From Knufia peltigerae (lineage: Eukaryota; Ascomycota; Eurotiomycetes; Chaetothyriales; Trichomeriaceae), in contig JAPDRN010000025.1 of assembly GCA_030247855.1 (NCBI GenBank), forward strand, positions 282,701-346,700: DNA of 64,000 bases, written 5' to 3'. Positions within the stretch are counted from its first letter, which is position 1. Each line of letters opens with the position of its first letter. The notes under the pieces are model-generated. The model saw only the letters and a program-made list of their open reading frames with translations, did not search any database and had not been told where the DNA came from. Positions 43,102-52,544 of the stretch are shown piece by piece. A program made the translations under genes and the position numbers.

Positions 43102-44784
43102 CTATTTGGTCTTGACAAAACAAAGATCTTCCAACTTCTTGACGGCCTTGACGCAGCGACTTTCGACCTCTCGTGTCCAGACGTCGGCGACCCAGAGACA
43201 AGACGCGAGGTTGATGACCCATCCGATGACAATCACCGCCGTCCAGACGGCGTCGGTCGTGTCGACCCCCTGGGTCCCCATCATCCACCAGATCCTCTGG
43301 GGGATCATGTAACCGAAGGCGTGCAGGACGGGTCCGTGGGTCAGGTACAGACCGAAACTGATCTTGCCGAAATACTGAGCCAGACCGCTGTTGAGGATCC
43401 GTCTCCACTTGGACGTCTGGGGGTCGGAACGAGCGAGCAACAACAACAGAATGGCGGTGCCGATGTTGGCGTAAAACTTGTCCTTCCGGTCCATCCACTC
43501 CGGAATGAGCTTGTTAAGCAACATGTATCCCGGCGCGGGGTCTCTAGCACCGTGGATCGGGTAAGACAAGAAGTAAAAGGCCACGAAAAACCCAAAAGCC
43601 CTCGACCACGTACGTCCGGCGGTGGGCAAGTTGTGTCTGTAGTACCGTTTCCAGCCGCCGCCGTGCTGTTCACGCTCGCGCTTCTTCATCATCATCATCT
43701 CTTCCGGCGCCGGGGATCGAGGTGGGGACGGCGGGAAACGGTCCGCGCAAGGCGTCGGCAGGACTTGTTTGTTCTTCTCGTCACGTTCGGTCAGGAGGAG
43801 GTCGATCTGAGCCACGATGGCGCCCAGGATGTAGACCCAAATCTCCCAGTGGTTCCAGAGGAAGTAGAGGTAGGTCATGGCGCACATGACGGCGAAACGG
43901 ACGTAGACCCGACACTGCGCGGTGGCGATCAGGATCATGTACAGGAACATCGAACCCTTCATTTCCGCGAGGATCGACCACAGGTGCTGGTCGTGCCACG
44001 GGTACACGGCGCCGTAGGTGAAGATGTTTGTCAGGTCGAACATCTCCCGGCCCCAGAATTTCATCTGCATCCAGTACGACGCGAACCGTTCGGGTTTGGG
44101 CTCGTTCCAGTCTCCCGGGAACAGCTTGCCGTGGTCGAGCAGGAAGGGGCGGTTCGCCTCGTAGAATCCAAAGTAGATGTAGTGGGCGGTGACGAGGGTG
44201 ATTATGAAGGTCGGGAGGTAGAGCCTGAAGGCGCGGCGGAACAGGGCGCCCGACACATTGAGGAGGACCTTGGACTGGGAGGCCTGGTCGTGTCGGTCGA
44301 TGAGTTGAAACAGTCGCAACGTCGTGAGGTAGCCGGCGATGCCGAAAAAGACGTGGGCGGTGAAGCCGGCGTAAAAGTACCGAATGATGGGCAGTTCCAG
44401 GACGTACTTGTGGCGGTCGTCACAACCCCAGGGCATGAACCCGGCGCCGCTGAACGCCATCAGCCAGTGGAAAGTGAAGACCTTGATGGAGGTGATGCCG
44501 CGGAGGCCGTTGAGGTAGCTGGTCGAGAACTGTTTCGATTTCGGCGCCTCATCGTCCCATATCCGAGATCTGAGGAGTTGAGGGACGAAGCAGTACGCGA
44601 ACCGTTTACCCAGCCGGTAGGCATGGTGAGGTCGGAAAAGCATGGCGGCTTTGGAAAGGATTCGCGATGGTGCACCGGTGAGAGAAAGGTCATCGTCGTC
44701 GTAAGAAGAAGATGAAGATGGAGATAAACCAGCCTTTTCCTCAAGCAGTGGTTCTTGAAGCTTGCGCGAATCTTCCACCCCCAT
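43102..44784 (-). CDS. Acyltransferase-3 family membrane protein
   Basis: Single exon, 560 residues. An acidic Ser-rich N-terminus precedes STSYLNGLRGITSIKVFTFHW (about residues 86-106), the entry motif of the acyltransferase_3 family (PF01757), where the His is the presumed catalytic residue. About ten hydrophobic segments follow. The FRRAFRLYLPTF block is near residue 187, and WSILAEMKGSMFLY near 268 matches the conserved W-T/S-L-E-M pattern. A cytosolic loop rich in Met/Lys/Glu occurs near 365. Fungal members O-acetylate or acylate sugars or small lipophilic products. A 464-codon antisense frame over the gene is a GC-driven shadow. No biosynthetic neighbours are evident. Confidence 0.9.
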   Translation of the reverse strand: MGVEDSRKLQEPLLEEKAGLSPSSSSSYDDDDLSLTGAPSRILSKAAMLFRPHHAYRLGKRFAYCFVPQLLRSRIWDDEAPKSKQFSTSYLNGLRGITSIKVFTFHWLMAFSGAGFMPWGCDDRHKYVLELPIIRYFYAGFTAHVFFGIAGYLTTLRLFQLIDRHDQASQSKVLLNVSGALFRRAFRLYLPTFIITLVTAHYIYFGFYEANRPFLLDHGKLFPGDWNEPKPERFASYWMQMKFWGREMFDLTNIFTYGAVYPWHDQHLWSILAEMKGSMFLYMILIATAQCRVYVRFAVMCAMTYLYFLWNHWEIWVYILGAIVAQIDLLLTERDEKNKQVLPTPCADRFPPSPPRSPAPEEMMMMKKREREQHGGGWKRYYRHNLPTAGRTWSRAFGFFVAFYFLSYPIHGARDPAPGYMLLNKLIPEWMDRKDKFYANIGTAILLLLLARSDPQTSKWRRILNSGLAQYFGKISFGLYLTHGPVLHAFGYMIPQRIWWMMGTQGVDTTDAVWTAVIVIGWVINLASCLWVADVWTREVESRCVKAVKKLEDLCFVKTK

Positions 44785-47089
44785 GGTGAATCTCTTTTTT
44801 GGGGGGGAACCTTATGTACAAAGGAGAGACAAAGTTTGTCGGGGAGATATCAACGCCACATGGAAAGTTAAGTTTACAACGAAACGGTCACTGACTGTGT
44901 CAAGGTCGTGTGAGAGGGAGAAAAGTGGTTGAGGTTGGTGAAAGAGGGCAGAGGAGTAGTAAGGGCGCGGGCGCGCCCTAGTTTCGATCTGATGGAGCCT
45001 CTTTGTTGGTTGATTAAATCAAAAGGACCGACATGAGACGGGTCAAGATGTGAGTTGTGACCTTTCTTTGGCCCCCTCAAGCATGGAATAGCTGGTGGAA
45101 CAGTGGTGACAGTGTACGGAGGTCGTAAAGAGAACGAACGACGAGGCGGGGGGTGCCAGCTGGAAAAAGAAGGGATGTCGAGAGACAAGAGGTATATCTC
45201 CAGACCGAGAGACCCAAAAAAACTGTGGGACGATAACGGAGTACAATTACTGGGAATAGATAGCACGGAGAGAAAATGAATGTGCAATATCGAAGTCAAA
45301 TCACCTCATCGACACCACCTAACGGGACCTGGTCCTCAGTCCGGAGAATCTCGCATGAGGCTCTCCGGGAGGATTCTTGAGGCTGATCTTGGCCCTGTGT
45401 CGCTTCACCCTTTTTTCCTGCATTAGCACCAAAAGTCTAGTCAGGATCCCTGTCTAGCGGGAGATGAAGAGGCTTGGCTCATTACCAGGTCTTCGCTTGT
45501 CCACCAAATCAAACAGGCCCCTGAACCTCAACTGTGGCACCCAAGAATCTTGGTGGCTTAAATCACTCCGGAGGGCACCAGAGAAACTCCGTCGGCCAAG
45601 AGAAAACAGCGCCACTTTGAGCGCACCAGCCAAGAGACACCAAGGACCAGCCAAGGCCGACACGAATAGATAAACGAGACACAGGTACAGTAGGCACGAG
45701 GATGGTGACTGATACTCTCGGCGATAGTCCGTATGATAGATACAGTACATATTCAGTTACGAGTAGGGTAGGCAAATAGGGTGATGGGTGATGATGATGG
45801 CGATGGCGATGGCGATGATGGTCTCGGAACACAAAATATCCGCCACCTCCCGATACACCTTCATCCTTGTATGGTTATAGTAAAAGGAATTTTCAGTGGC
45901 TGATCCAGACAATCCTCACCATTCACGGCCACATTGAAACCCAACCAAATCTTGGCCGATGATTGGTGTCACATACTGTGTGTAGGTACAGTACAGACAG
46001 TACTTGTGGTTGTTCAGGTCATTTTCCACGATACGGAGGATTCATCTCTCCCATTCCCTTGACCCCTCCGCGTAGTCGTCCACCTTACTGGCACAACTCG
46101 ATGTACGCACTATACTACAATACCTACGAACAGTACATGTTACATGTACCCAAGAAACCCGTTATTGGCGACCCTTGACACGAGGTTGTCAGCACCGGCT
46201 ACAACGGGATATTCAATGTCTGGGCAGTCTGTGTCCAAGAAGATCGTCTCAAGACGTCGACCTCGACAGCAAACGCCGACACTTCTTGGCCTCATCCATC
46301 GCTTCAAAGGTCTTGTGGAGAATCCATCACGTTTTCAATCCATCTCACATCCGTCCACATGTACTCTCGCGTGATCTCTGTCGTTACGTAAATGAGGGTC
46401 ACATCTTCAGAGTATTTGTACTGTGCGAGAACTGTACTTTTGGAACACACTGACCATGTGGCTGGTGTCTTCAAGAGCATGGAAATCAGAAGGGTCGGTG
46501 CGATGATGGTACAAGTATGGCATGGCATGGTATGGCCCAGATAAAAAGAGAACACTGCGGACCACCGAGAATTGTGTCTATGTCTGTGTGTTACCACATG
46601 GAACCGTCAATTGAATGACTATACACATTGAACATCCCACCTTCGTCCCATATTGTTCTACTCGAATCGTCACGAAGAATGAAAAAGTCACTCACTCTCT
46701 TCGCAACGTGGGATGCGGGATGCGTTATCGATAAGCGAATACTGTAGACAGAAAGAAAGGAAGAAAATTCTTTTGATCCCCCACCATCTTTTTGGGCCTG
46801 GAATTTGTCCACTCAGAATTGATGCAGCATTCGGCCAGCACCGATCCAGACCTCGAAGCAATAAAAATGCAACCTTCAGCCTTTTCACCGTTTCTTCTTC
46901 TCCTCTTCCCTCTTCCCCTTCTCTACCGTTGTCGTTAGACGTACAACACAGTGAGCGACTTCAGGAGTTTTGCGCTCGCTAATCTTCATAAAGCTCCAGT
47001 CCCAAGCCCTACGTCCTCCATTCCCGCGCCCAGAGAATTGCATTTTTAGAACTCCGCATTTCTTGTTCGACGGAAAAAACGACGTCATC
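44785..47089. other. 2.3-kb divergent spacer
   Basis: Between the acyltransferase (minus) and the SLC35F-like gene (plus). It has GATGGC repeats at about 45790-45820, GCATGG repeats near 46520-46535, several TACGGAG-type motifs (45114, 45236, 46023) and a long CT-rich tract at about 46890-46925, as often seen at fungal transcription starts. No coding frame I can support. Confidence 0.55.
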
Positions 47090-48426
47090 ATGAGTGACAG
47101 CAAAATCATCGACACTGCGGTGCGAGCCACCAGCATCGACTATGGTCGCGATGGCTATGGCACCACCGCAAGTGCAGCTTCTGATTCCCAGTCTCCCATG
47201 AAACATGGCGATCCTGAATTCGTCGAGCCGAGTCCCGAGCGTCCTGGCGACGAAGCGGGCAAAAAGAAAACATGGCGTGAAAAGCTGGCATTTTTCAAGA
47301 CAAGAGACTTTTGGTTCATATTGATCCTTGGTCAGATACTGGCTATCTGCATTACGGGAACAAACACCTTGACCACGCTTTTGGCCAAGGAAGGAACCAG
47401 CATTCCCGCATTCCAGACCCTCTTCAACTACGTATTGCTTAATATCATCTACACCGGCTACACCTTGTATAAGTACGGTTTCAAAAAGTGGTTGAATCTC
47501 ATCAAACGTGACGGATGGAAGTGTAAGTTTTGCCGCTCTTTGGGTTACATTTGGCAAAATACTGACAACCTGCTATAGACATCATCTTATCCTTTTTTGA
47601 TGTTGAAGGCAACTATTTCACCGTCCTCGCGTACCGATATACCACGATTCTGTCGGCTCAGCTCATCAATTTCTGGGCCATTGTCGTCGTCGTCATCCTT
47701 TCATTCGCCCTGCTCAAGGTTCGCTACCACTGGGCTCAAGTTCTCGGCATTTTCGTCTGCATCGGTGGCATGGGCTTATTGCTCGCTTCTGATCACATCA
47801 CCGGCTCCAACGGTGGAGATGTGTCCTCTGGTAACCAACTCAAGGGAGACTTGTTCGCCCTTCTGGGTGCCACTTTCTACGGGTTCGCCAACGTTTACGA
47901 GGAATGGTTTGTGTCTGGTCGACCACTGTACGAAGTCATTGGCCAGCTCGCCTTCTGGGCCATGATCATCAACGGTGCCCAGGCCGGCATTTTCGACCGT
48001 CATTCCTTCCACACCGCGACCTGGAACGGCGACGTCGCCGGCTATCTCGTCGGGTACACGCTCATCCTCACCATCTTTTACTCCTTGGTCCCCATCTTGT
48101 ACCGTTTCGCCAGTGCCGCCTTCCAGAACATTTCGCTCTTGACGGGTAATTTCTGGGGTGTCATCATCGGTATTCAAGTCTTCCATCTGCACGTACACTG
48201 GATGTACCCCATCGCCTTCACGCTCATCATGGTTGGTCATTTCGTCTATTACTTTGGTAAGGGGGTTTTGGGAGAAGCCCAAAAGGCCTGGTTGGGTGAA
48301 GACCAAGAACGAGGCATCGACGGGTTTGGGTCCGCAAAGAGGAAGATGAGAAAGATGCAAGAAGAGGGCACAGTGGCTGGGGTCAGAAGGGGTGATGTCG
48401 GCACTGAGAGCATGGGAGTTGTCTGA
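47090..48426 (+). CDS. SLC35F-family solute carrier
   Basis: Two exons, 47090-47522 and 47579-48426, with a 56-bp intron. The product is 426 residues. A hydrophilic N-terminus of about 70 residues ends in KTRDFWFILILGQILAICITGTNT, the TM1 region of the SLC35F1/F2 group (PF06027). About ten transmembrane segments follow. Exon 2 begins at YIILSFFDVEGNYFTVLAYRYTT, the most conserved block of the family, and GATFYGFANVYEEW near residue 265 is also diagnostic. The C-terminus is basic and cytosolic. Members are drug/metabolite-superfamily carriers of the endomembrane system; one human member takes up queuine or thiamine analogues. The fungal substrate is not known. Confidence 0.92.
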
Positions 48427-48874
48427 GCGACACACAAAACGCAAGACTTGTTACAGAGTTTAAGCCTACGGCTTTCCTACCTATAACCACGTCCACTCTG
48501 GTGGATGTCACTGGGACGGACTTGAGAGATTCTGAGACGATATACATGTTTATATTTCATCATCCAAACACGGATACAGCTCAATAGGAAACAGCATTAA
48601 TGATGAAACAATCCGTACAGGAGCAATCGTATACAATGCTACTTGTTTGCTCTCTTTGGGACAACTTGTACACGCAGCGACGCTCGCCCGGACATGATGC
48701 CGAACTTCGGGCTCCGGCAAGCTTTGTGGCTAGTACGTCGTGCCATTCTTACTTTGTTGCTAATTTACTGACGGAGGAAAAAACCTCCAAGTGTCTCTCT
48801 CAAAGTAATCATTTGGAAACACGATGCTCCGATGAAGAACAAAGAATGTTGTTACCCCTCACCAAGACTTGCTG

Positions 48875-48912
<38 letters not shown>

Positions 48913-49351
48913 TCGGTGGCAGGATATGTCGTCGTGAACAACTGGGCAGTACGAAAATGGCGCTAACCCGGTGAAAACGCCGCTAACCCAAGTTCGTATC
49001 CGGTATACGAATGCGTTCCAAGCGTCCCCCTCGACGTACGGATATTGCAGACATCGACATCGGCGTTAAAGGTGAAGTCGACGTCGAACGCACCAAAATT
49101 TCCCCCTCGGGGTCAGCACAATCAATTGGCAAGTAAGTTTGGGACGTCAGGTATAAAGGCCGCACGTTTCCCTCCCTCCCTCTTTTGCCATTCTCGATCC
49201 CAAAAAGAAAACTTACCCCAAAGTGAACTTTAAAAAAAGACGCCTCTCGGAATCCCCCCCCCCCAAAAATCAAGGCATATTCCCGTTTTTTCTTTCTCCC
49301 ATTGTCCTCTGGGTCCTTTGTGATCATCTGTTCCGGTCCCTGCGCGAGAAA
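48427..49351. other. Spacer with CT microsatellite
   Basis: 925 bp between two plus-strand genes. It holds (CT)n at 48876-48908. A run of ten C at 49255-49264 and CT-rich leader DNA precede the SDR start. No gene seen. Confidence 0.55.
48876..48908. repeat. (CT)n microsatellite
   Basis: About sixteen uninterrupted CT dinucleotides. Confidence 0.95.
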
Positions 49352-50167
49352 ATGGTGACCAAGTTCCTCGACAAACTTCGCGACAAGCGTGTCCTCATCA
49401 TCGGAGGCACCAGTGGCATCGGTTACGGCCTGGCCGAAGGGTGCGTCGAGTTCGGGGCGACGGTGATCCTGGCGTCACGTTCCCGGTCCAAGGTCGACGA
49501 GGCCGTGGCCAGACTCCGGGGTGCGTACCCGGAGCGCGCCGGCGAGGTGAGCGGCCACACCGTCAACCTGGACGGGGGTCGACCCGAGATCGAGGAGGAA
49601 CTCACGGAGCTGTTCGAGTTCGCGACCGACCACCACGCGCGCAAGCTCGACCACGTGGTCGAGACGGCCGGCGACCTCGCGCTCATGGGCAAGGTCACCA
49701 TGGACAACGTCACGCCGGACCTGCTGGGCCAGCTGGCCGGCGTGAGGCTCTTCGGCGTCACGATGCTCGCCAAGGTGGCGGCCCGGTACCTCGCCCCCGC
49801 GCCCGGCAGCAGCTTCACCATGACCTCGGGCGTGCTGGTCTTCCGCCCCCGCAAGGGCATGGGCGCCATGGTCGGGGTGGGCGCGGGCAAGGAGGGCCTC
49901 ACCCGGGGCCTGGCGGTCGACATGGCCCCCGCGAGGGTCAACACCGTCAGCCCGGGGGCCATCGAGACGGACCTGCTGTTCGCGCAGGTGCCGCCCGAGG
50001 CCGGGGAGGAGGGCAGGGACCGAGTCAGGGAGATGTACGGCAAGATGAGCCTCGTCGGGAAGACGGGCCAGGTGGGGGACATCGCCGAGGCGTACCTGGC
50101 CCTCATGAGGAGTGGCTTCCAGACCGGCACCATAGTTCACGTCGAGGGCGGGTTTTTGTTGATGTAG
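49352..50167 (+). CDS. Classical-type SDR lacking YxxxK
   Basis: Single exon, 271 residues from the ATG at 49352 (context GAAA before it); the frame extends 43 codons further up through low-complexity leader. The Rossmann motif GGTSGIG is at residues 18-24 and ASRSRSK follows the second strand, so NADP is likely. The C-terminal VNTVSPGAIETDLL and VEGGFLL blocks are normal for SDRs. At the active site the Ser is present (TMTSGVLVFRP), but the Tyr and the YxxxK spacing are absent; the region reads GVGAGKEGLTRGLAVDM. A related set of fungal SDRs also lacks this Tyr, so loss may be ancestral. The coding DNA is much more GC-rich than its neighbours, with long antisense shadow frames. Confidence 0.88.
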   Translation: MVTKFLDKLRDKRVLIIGGTSGIGYGLAEGCVEFGATVILASRSRSKVDEAVARLRGAYPERAGEVSGHTVNLDGGRPEIEEELTELFEFATDHHARKLDHVVETAGDLALMGKVTMDNVTPDLLGQLAGVRLFGVTMLAKVAARYLAPAPGSSFTMTSGVLVFRPRKGMGAMVGVGAGKEGLTRGLAVDMAPARVNTVSPGAIETDLLFAQVPPEAGEEGRDRVREMYGKMSLVGKTGQVGDIAEAYLALMRSGFQTGTIVHVEGGFLLM

Positions 50168-51154
50168 TGTCCGAGGCTTGCCTTTGAAAAAGGATCCTTG
50201 CCTTGGTTTTTTTGTTTTTATAAAAACCAAAAAAAAAAGTACCATTCTTCACAAGGCGACACTCCTCGTGTTCCCCCGGTAGTGCACTCTTCAGTCACCC
50301 AGACTGCGGGCGATCGATCCCGTCGGTAGTCCCTATTGTCGTACTCTGTACCAGGGAGCTAGCCCATGGGAACATAATCTCTGCGATCCTTCTTCTGGGT
50401 CGTCGATGGAAGAATCGGTCCGAGGCGTTGAGAGAATGTGCCCGGAGCACGGGAACATCAACCTAAACCCGTGTCATCACGAGTATCGACGAAGACCTAC
50501 TATTACAAACATCGGACACATCATATAGGGAAGCAAGAGCAAAACAACAAGAGATGGTGATTAATTGACATCACATTTTGTTATGTACGCCGACTGAATA
50601 TTTTCTTTTTTTTTCCCACGTCCCCAGCGTATTTGATGCAATAGCATAACCCATCCACATGCAAAAATTGCCAGTTCAAGAGGCAAAGAAAATTTGTCAA
50701 GCTCTCCATCCGGATATCTTTTTTTGAGTCTGTGAAGGGAAAAAACGACCTGAAATTTCTGCCGTAGTTGGATTTTCGGTGTTGTGTCGATAAGGTAGAA
50801 AAGGGGGAAAAGGTTGAGAAAAGATATGGTCACAATTCTGACTCTAGGGTGGTTTTTTCGATCGTAGAAGATTGCCGCGTTTGTTTTCTTTCTTTCTTGA
50901 TGATTCTCTTTTTTTTATTGTTAATCCCGTAACATGTCCGTGTAATGTCGGTTGGTAATTTGTCGTTCCGCGATTCTTGAAACAAAAAAAAACTCTTCCG
51001 AAAGAAAAAAAAAGAAAGAAATCCGAGGTTTTTGGCTCTTCATCCCTCCATAAGGACAAGGACGAAAAAAAAGACAATCTTCCACTTTTTTTTTATTGCC
51101 ACGAGACCCAGAGCAGATCCATCACCCCCCTCCCCCCCTCGGCAGTTGACATTT
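50168..51154. other. Convergent 3' spacer, A/T tracts
   Basis: Just after the SDR stop, TTGGTTTTT (50203-50211) and AAAAACCAA (50222-50230) form an inverted repeat that could fold in the transcript tail. The rest is rich in A and T runs. No gene seen. Confidence 0.55.
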
Positions 51155-51922
51155 CTACTGCTCGGTCTGGAAGTAGTTCAAGAGAACGTTACGCTCTTGA
51201 CTCTCCTCACCCCAGTCGCGGACGACGACGCACGAGCAGTTGACCACCTTCCTCGCGTTGCCCTCGCGGTCGAGGACGCAGAGACCGGCCCACTCGCCCA
51301 ACATCTTTCCGTCGGGGACCTTGATCAGGGGGATCTTGTGTTCGGAGCACAGGGCGATGACGAGCTTCTTGTAGGCCTCCTCCTCGCACGCCTCGTTCAG
51401 GACGCACATGTGCGCTTGGCGACGGTCGAGGGCCTTGGAGGCTTCACGCAGGCCACGGGCGAGACCGTCGTGGATGAGGGCGATTCGGAGGACACCTGAA
51501 TTCCGACACGCACACACACGCACAAGTCAGCATCGACACTTTTGTCTCCTCATCCCCCATCCACATTCGTTTTTCCAAATTGGGTACACACCTTTCAGGG
51601 CGTCAAGGACAGACATGGATCCGGAAGACGCAGCGGCATCTCCAGAGACTTCGACTTCATCGGCCGCGGCGACGACGGGGGAAGTGGGCTCTTCTCCGTC
51701 CGACTAGACAGAAAAACACAACGTCAGCAGTTGTTCTCCTTCTTTTTTTTTGTCTTCCCTTCCACCATCCCAAAAAGCGCCGTTGCAAAAAGATCCAATT
51801 TTCGTAACTCGATCAAAAATCGAAACGAGGTAGGTACTCTTTGATCAAGGTGCAGTCGACGGGGAGATCGGGGCCGTTGGGATCAACGCGAGCCGCAGGA
51901 AATCGTGTCAAGAACATACCAT
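51155..51922 (-). CDS. RPS12: Small ribosomal subunit protein eS12
   Basis: Three coding exons: 51922-51920 (the ATG alone), 51703-51592 and 51495-51155. The introns are 216 bp (GTATGT directly after ATG, acceptor CTAG) and 96 bp (GTGTGT..TTCAG). The product is 151 residues. An acidic Ala/Glu-rich N-terminus precedes the L7Ae/L30e/S12 fold. It starts with SVLDALKGVLRIALIHDGLARG and continues with ASKALDRRQAHMCVLNEAC, then KVPDGKMLGEWAGLC, and ends NVLLNYFQTEQ, all near-universal in eS12. It is a structural protein of the 40S subunit. The isolated start codon fits the common fungal pattern of early introns in ribosomal protein genes. Codons are GC-rich, as expected of a highly expressed gene. 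Confidence 0.96.
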
Positions 51923-52544
51923 TTTGGCGATTCGTTACTTGTCGTTTCAAGTATGGGATATCAACAATGTCGGATGATCCTCAAAGAGTCACTGAGTGTA
52001 GAGAAGGAATTGATGGGTACATCGAAGGGTTTCAAACGGTCCGACTAATGCAAGTGTGATTTTCGAATTCGCGCACAATGCCAAGACGGTCATTTGACAT
52101 GCCAAGATGGTTGAAATGACACGCCTCAGGCATTCACGCTTCACACCGCCCGCATCCTGAATAATTACATAAGGCACCTACATACAGTACTACTGCCTTC
52201 TTCAGGACTCCGTACTCACGATGTTACAACAAAAGGCGCAACACTCAATGACCAAGACTCAAACGAATAAAAGAGCATGAACCATCAAGCTTCACAGTGT
52301 CTCATATTGTTATTATCCACATTTAATTGTTCGTAGAGGGTATCTAGCCCTTCCTACCATCTCATGACCTCGTGCATGGAACTACTGTATGTATATACAT
52401 ACACAGTATTATCGAGACAAAGAAAAGCCATACTCAATCTCATAATATCCGGGGATCGTCGTCATTACAATGTGCGCCATAGTAATTCTCCTCATCAAGA
52501 GTCGTGATAGTGGTTCAGTGACAGAAAACCGACAAGGTCGAGTG
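51923..52544. other. RPS12 promoter and HOS4-like 3' side
   Basis: 622-bp spacer, both neighbours on the minus strand. ACTCCGTACT occurs at 52207-52216. Short frames are unconvincing. Confidence 0.5.

Noticed and set aside
43321..44715. 464-codon plus frame opposite the acyltransferase gene
   Set aside because: It is the exact antisense of a convincing membrane enzyme, is rich in Val/Glu/Arg and has no family pattern; it stays open because of GC-rich codons.
49423..50245. Long minus frames of 236 and 256 codons and a plus frame of 248 codons over the SDR
   Set aside because: All overlap the SDR in other frames, with Arg/Gly/Pro-heavy translations typical of GC-rich shadows.
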